From: CAVUOA01 sp963742955
Lineage (GTDB): Bacteria; Bacteroidota; Ignavibacteria; Tepidaquicellales; OLB5
NCBI GenBank assembly: GCA_963742955.1
Contig: CAVUOA010000008.1
Location: 1,116,001 to 1,180,000 of the forward strand
Direction of reading: 5' to 3'
DNA: 64,000 nucleotides
The notes under the pieces are model-generated. The model did no database searches. It was not told where the DNA came from and saw only the letters and a list, made by a program, of their open reading frames with translations. Of the stretch, positions 63,818-64,000 are shown one piece after another; within the stretch, counting starts at the first letter, position 1; the number at the start of each line of letters is the position of its first letter. Position numbers and translations under genes: made by a program.

Positions 63818-64000
63818 TTACTTGCTTGGTGAATAAATATTATCTTTTGTCCAGATTTTTTTGATATTATACATAAGGCTTCCCCTGAACTCCTTCAAAA
63901 TCCTGACACACAGCTCTGCTATTATTCCAAGCAGGAAGATAATGAAAGCATTAAACAAAATAGTTCCCCCAGCTGACATAGCATTGGCTTTTACAATTTC
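63818..64000 (-). CDS. C-terminus of a membrane-anchored glycosyltransferase-like protein, partial
   Basis: The last 60 codons of a gene that begins beyond the window. The sequence has a membrane segment GGTILFNAFIIFLLGIIAEL followed by CVRILKEFRGSLMYNIKKIW and ends NIYSPSK. A membrane helix followed by G-x2-(G/A)E-x2-x-R-I-x-KE is the usual tail of GT2 polyprenol-phosphate glycosyltransferases. The assignment is tentative because the catalytic domain is not seen. Confidence 0.55.
   Translation of the reverse strand, partial: EIVKANAMSAGGTILFNAFIIFLLGIIAELCVRILKEFRGSLMYNIKKIWTKDNIYSPSK

Noticed and set aside
1..64000. tRNA, rRNA or tmRNA genes
   Set aside because: I saw no convincing T-arm GTTCRANNC pattern with a matching acceptor stem in the gaps by eye. 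A covariance-model scan would be needed to exclude one fully.

Overview
ORGANISM. The window reads as the chromosome of a bacterium from the Bacteroidota/Ignavibacteriota part of the FCB group. This is an inference from protein character, A-rich translation starts, one clear TAnnTTTG promoter element, and menaquinone, quinol-NO-reductase and class I fumarase genes. A facultative or microaerophilic life with nitrosative-stress defence is plausible. It lies close to the replication origin: dnaA (29730-31226) has DnaA boxes on both sides, and three parS-type sites lie about 4 kb away between mnmG and mnmE. LAYOUT. 1-2.8 kb: sugar genes on the minus strand (rmlD, a PfkB kinase, an aldo/keto reductase). 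3-7 kb: an NO-response unit (Crp/Fnr regulator, Ric repair protein, qNOR) with a near-ideal Fnr-type promoter. 7-10.4 kb: class I fumarase, a SagB-like oxidoreductase, a small lipoprotein, a TPMT-like methyltransferase. 10.4-12.5 kb: mntR-mntH behind a palindromic operator. 13.7-18.3 kb: thiolase, then pgsA-pgpA-cinA-ABC ATPase. 19-23.3 kb: menA, a hypothetical gene, kdsC, nth, a mono-haem lipoprotein and an outer-membrane protein. 23.3-33.2 kb: the origin block rsmG-mnmG-parS-mnmE, small enzymes, dnaA, recN. 33.3-40.3 kb: a CPA2 antiporter, vapBC beside a duplicated dinB, a retropepsin-like protein, two Spy/CpxP-like proteins with an anti-sigma-like protein and an ECF sigma factor. 40.4-51.2 kb: cysS, small lipoproteins, pirin, comF, rnhB-yraN, a RelE/YafQ toxin-antitoxin pair, aconitase, a MNT-HEPN pair, exonuclease III. 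51.2-64 kb: a glycan-assembly cluster (glycosyltransferases, formyltransferase, deacetylase-like protein, WecB, membrane protein, methyltransferase) split by a metabolic operon: IPMDH-like, HMG-CoA-lyase-like, CaiB CoA-transferase, LeuC, LeuD. HIGHLIGHTS. (1) Three parS sites sit on an exact 59-bp period; the third is split by a 19-bp perfect palindrome. (2) The operon at 56.6-61.8 kb has the enzyme set expected for a CoA-linked citramalate route between pyruvate plus acetyl-CoA and 2-oxobutyrate. (3) A palindromic Fnr-type box lies about 41.5-43 bp upstream of the predicted start of ric-norZ transcription. (4) vapBC sits between an intact dinB and a dinB tail remnant, and two related 83-84 bp inverted-repeat elements flank the block. 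CAVEAT. At least seventeen genes, including mnmG, mnmE and cysS, contain single-base frameshifts, mostly +1. Sequencing or consensus error is the simplest explanation, so for those genes the full span and the reconstructed protein are given.
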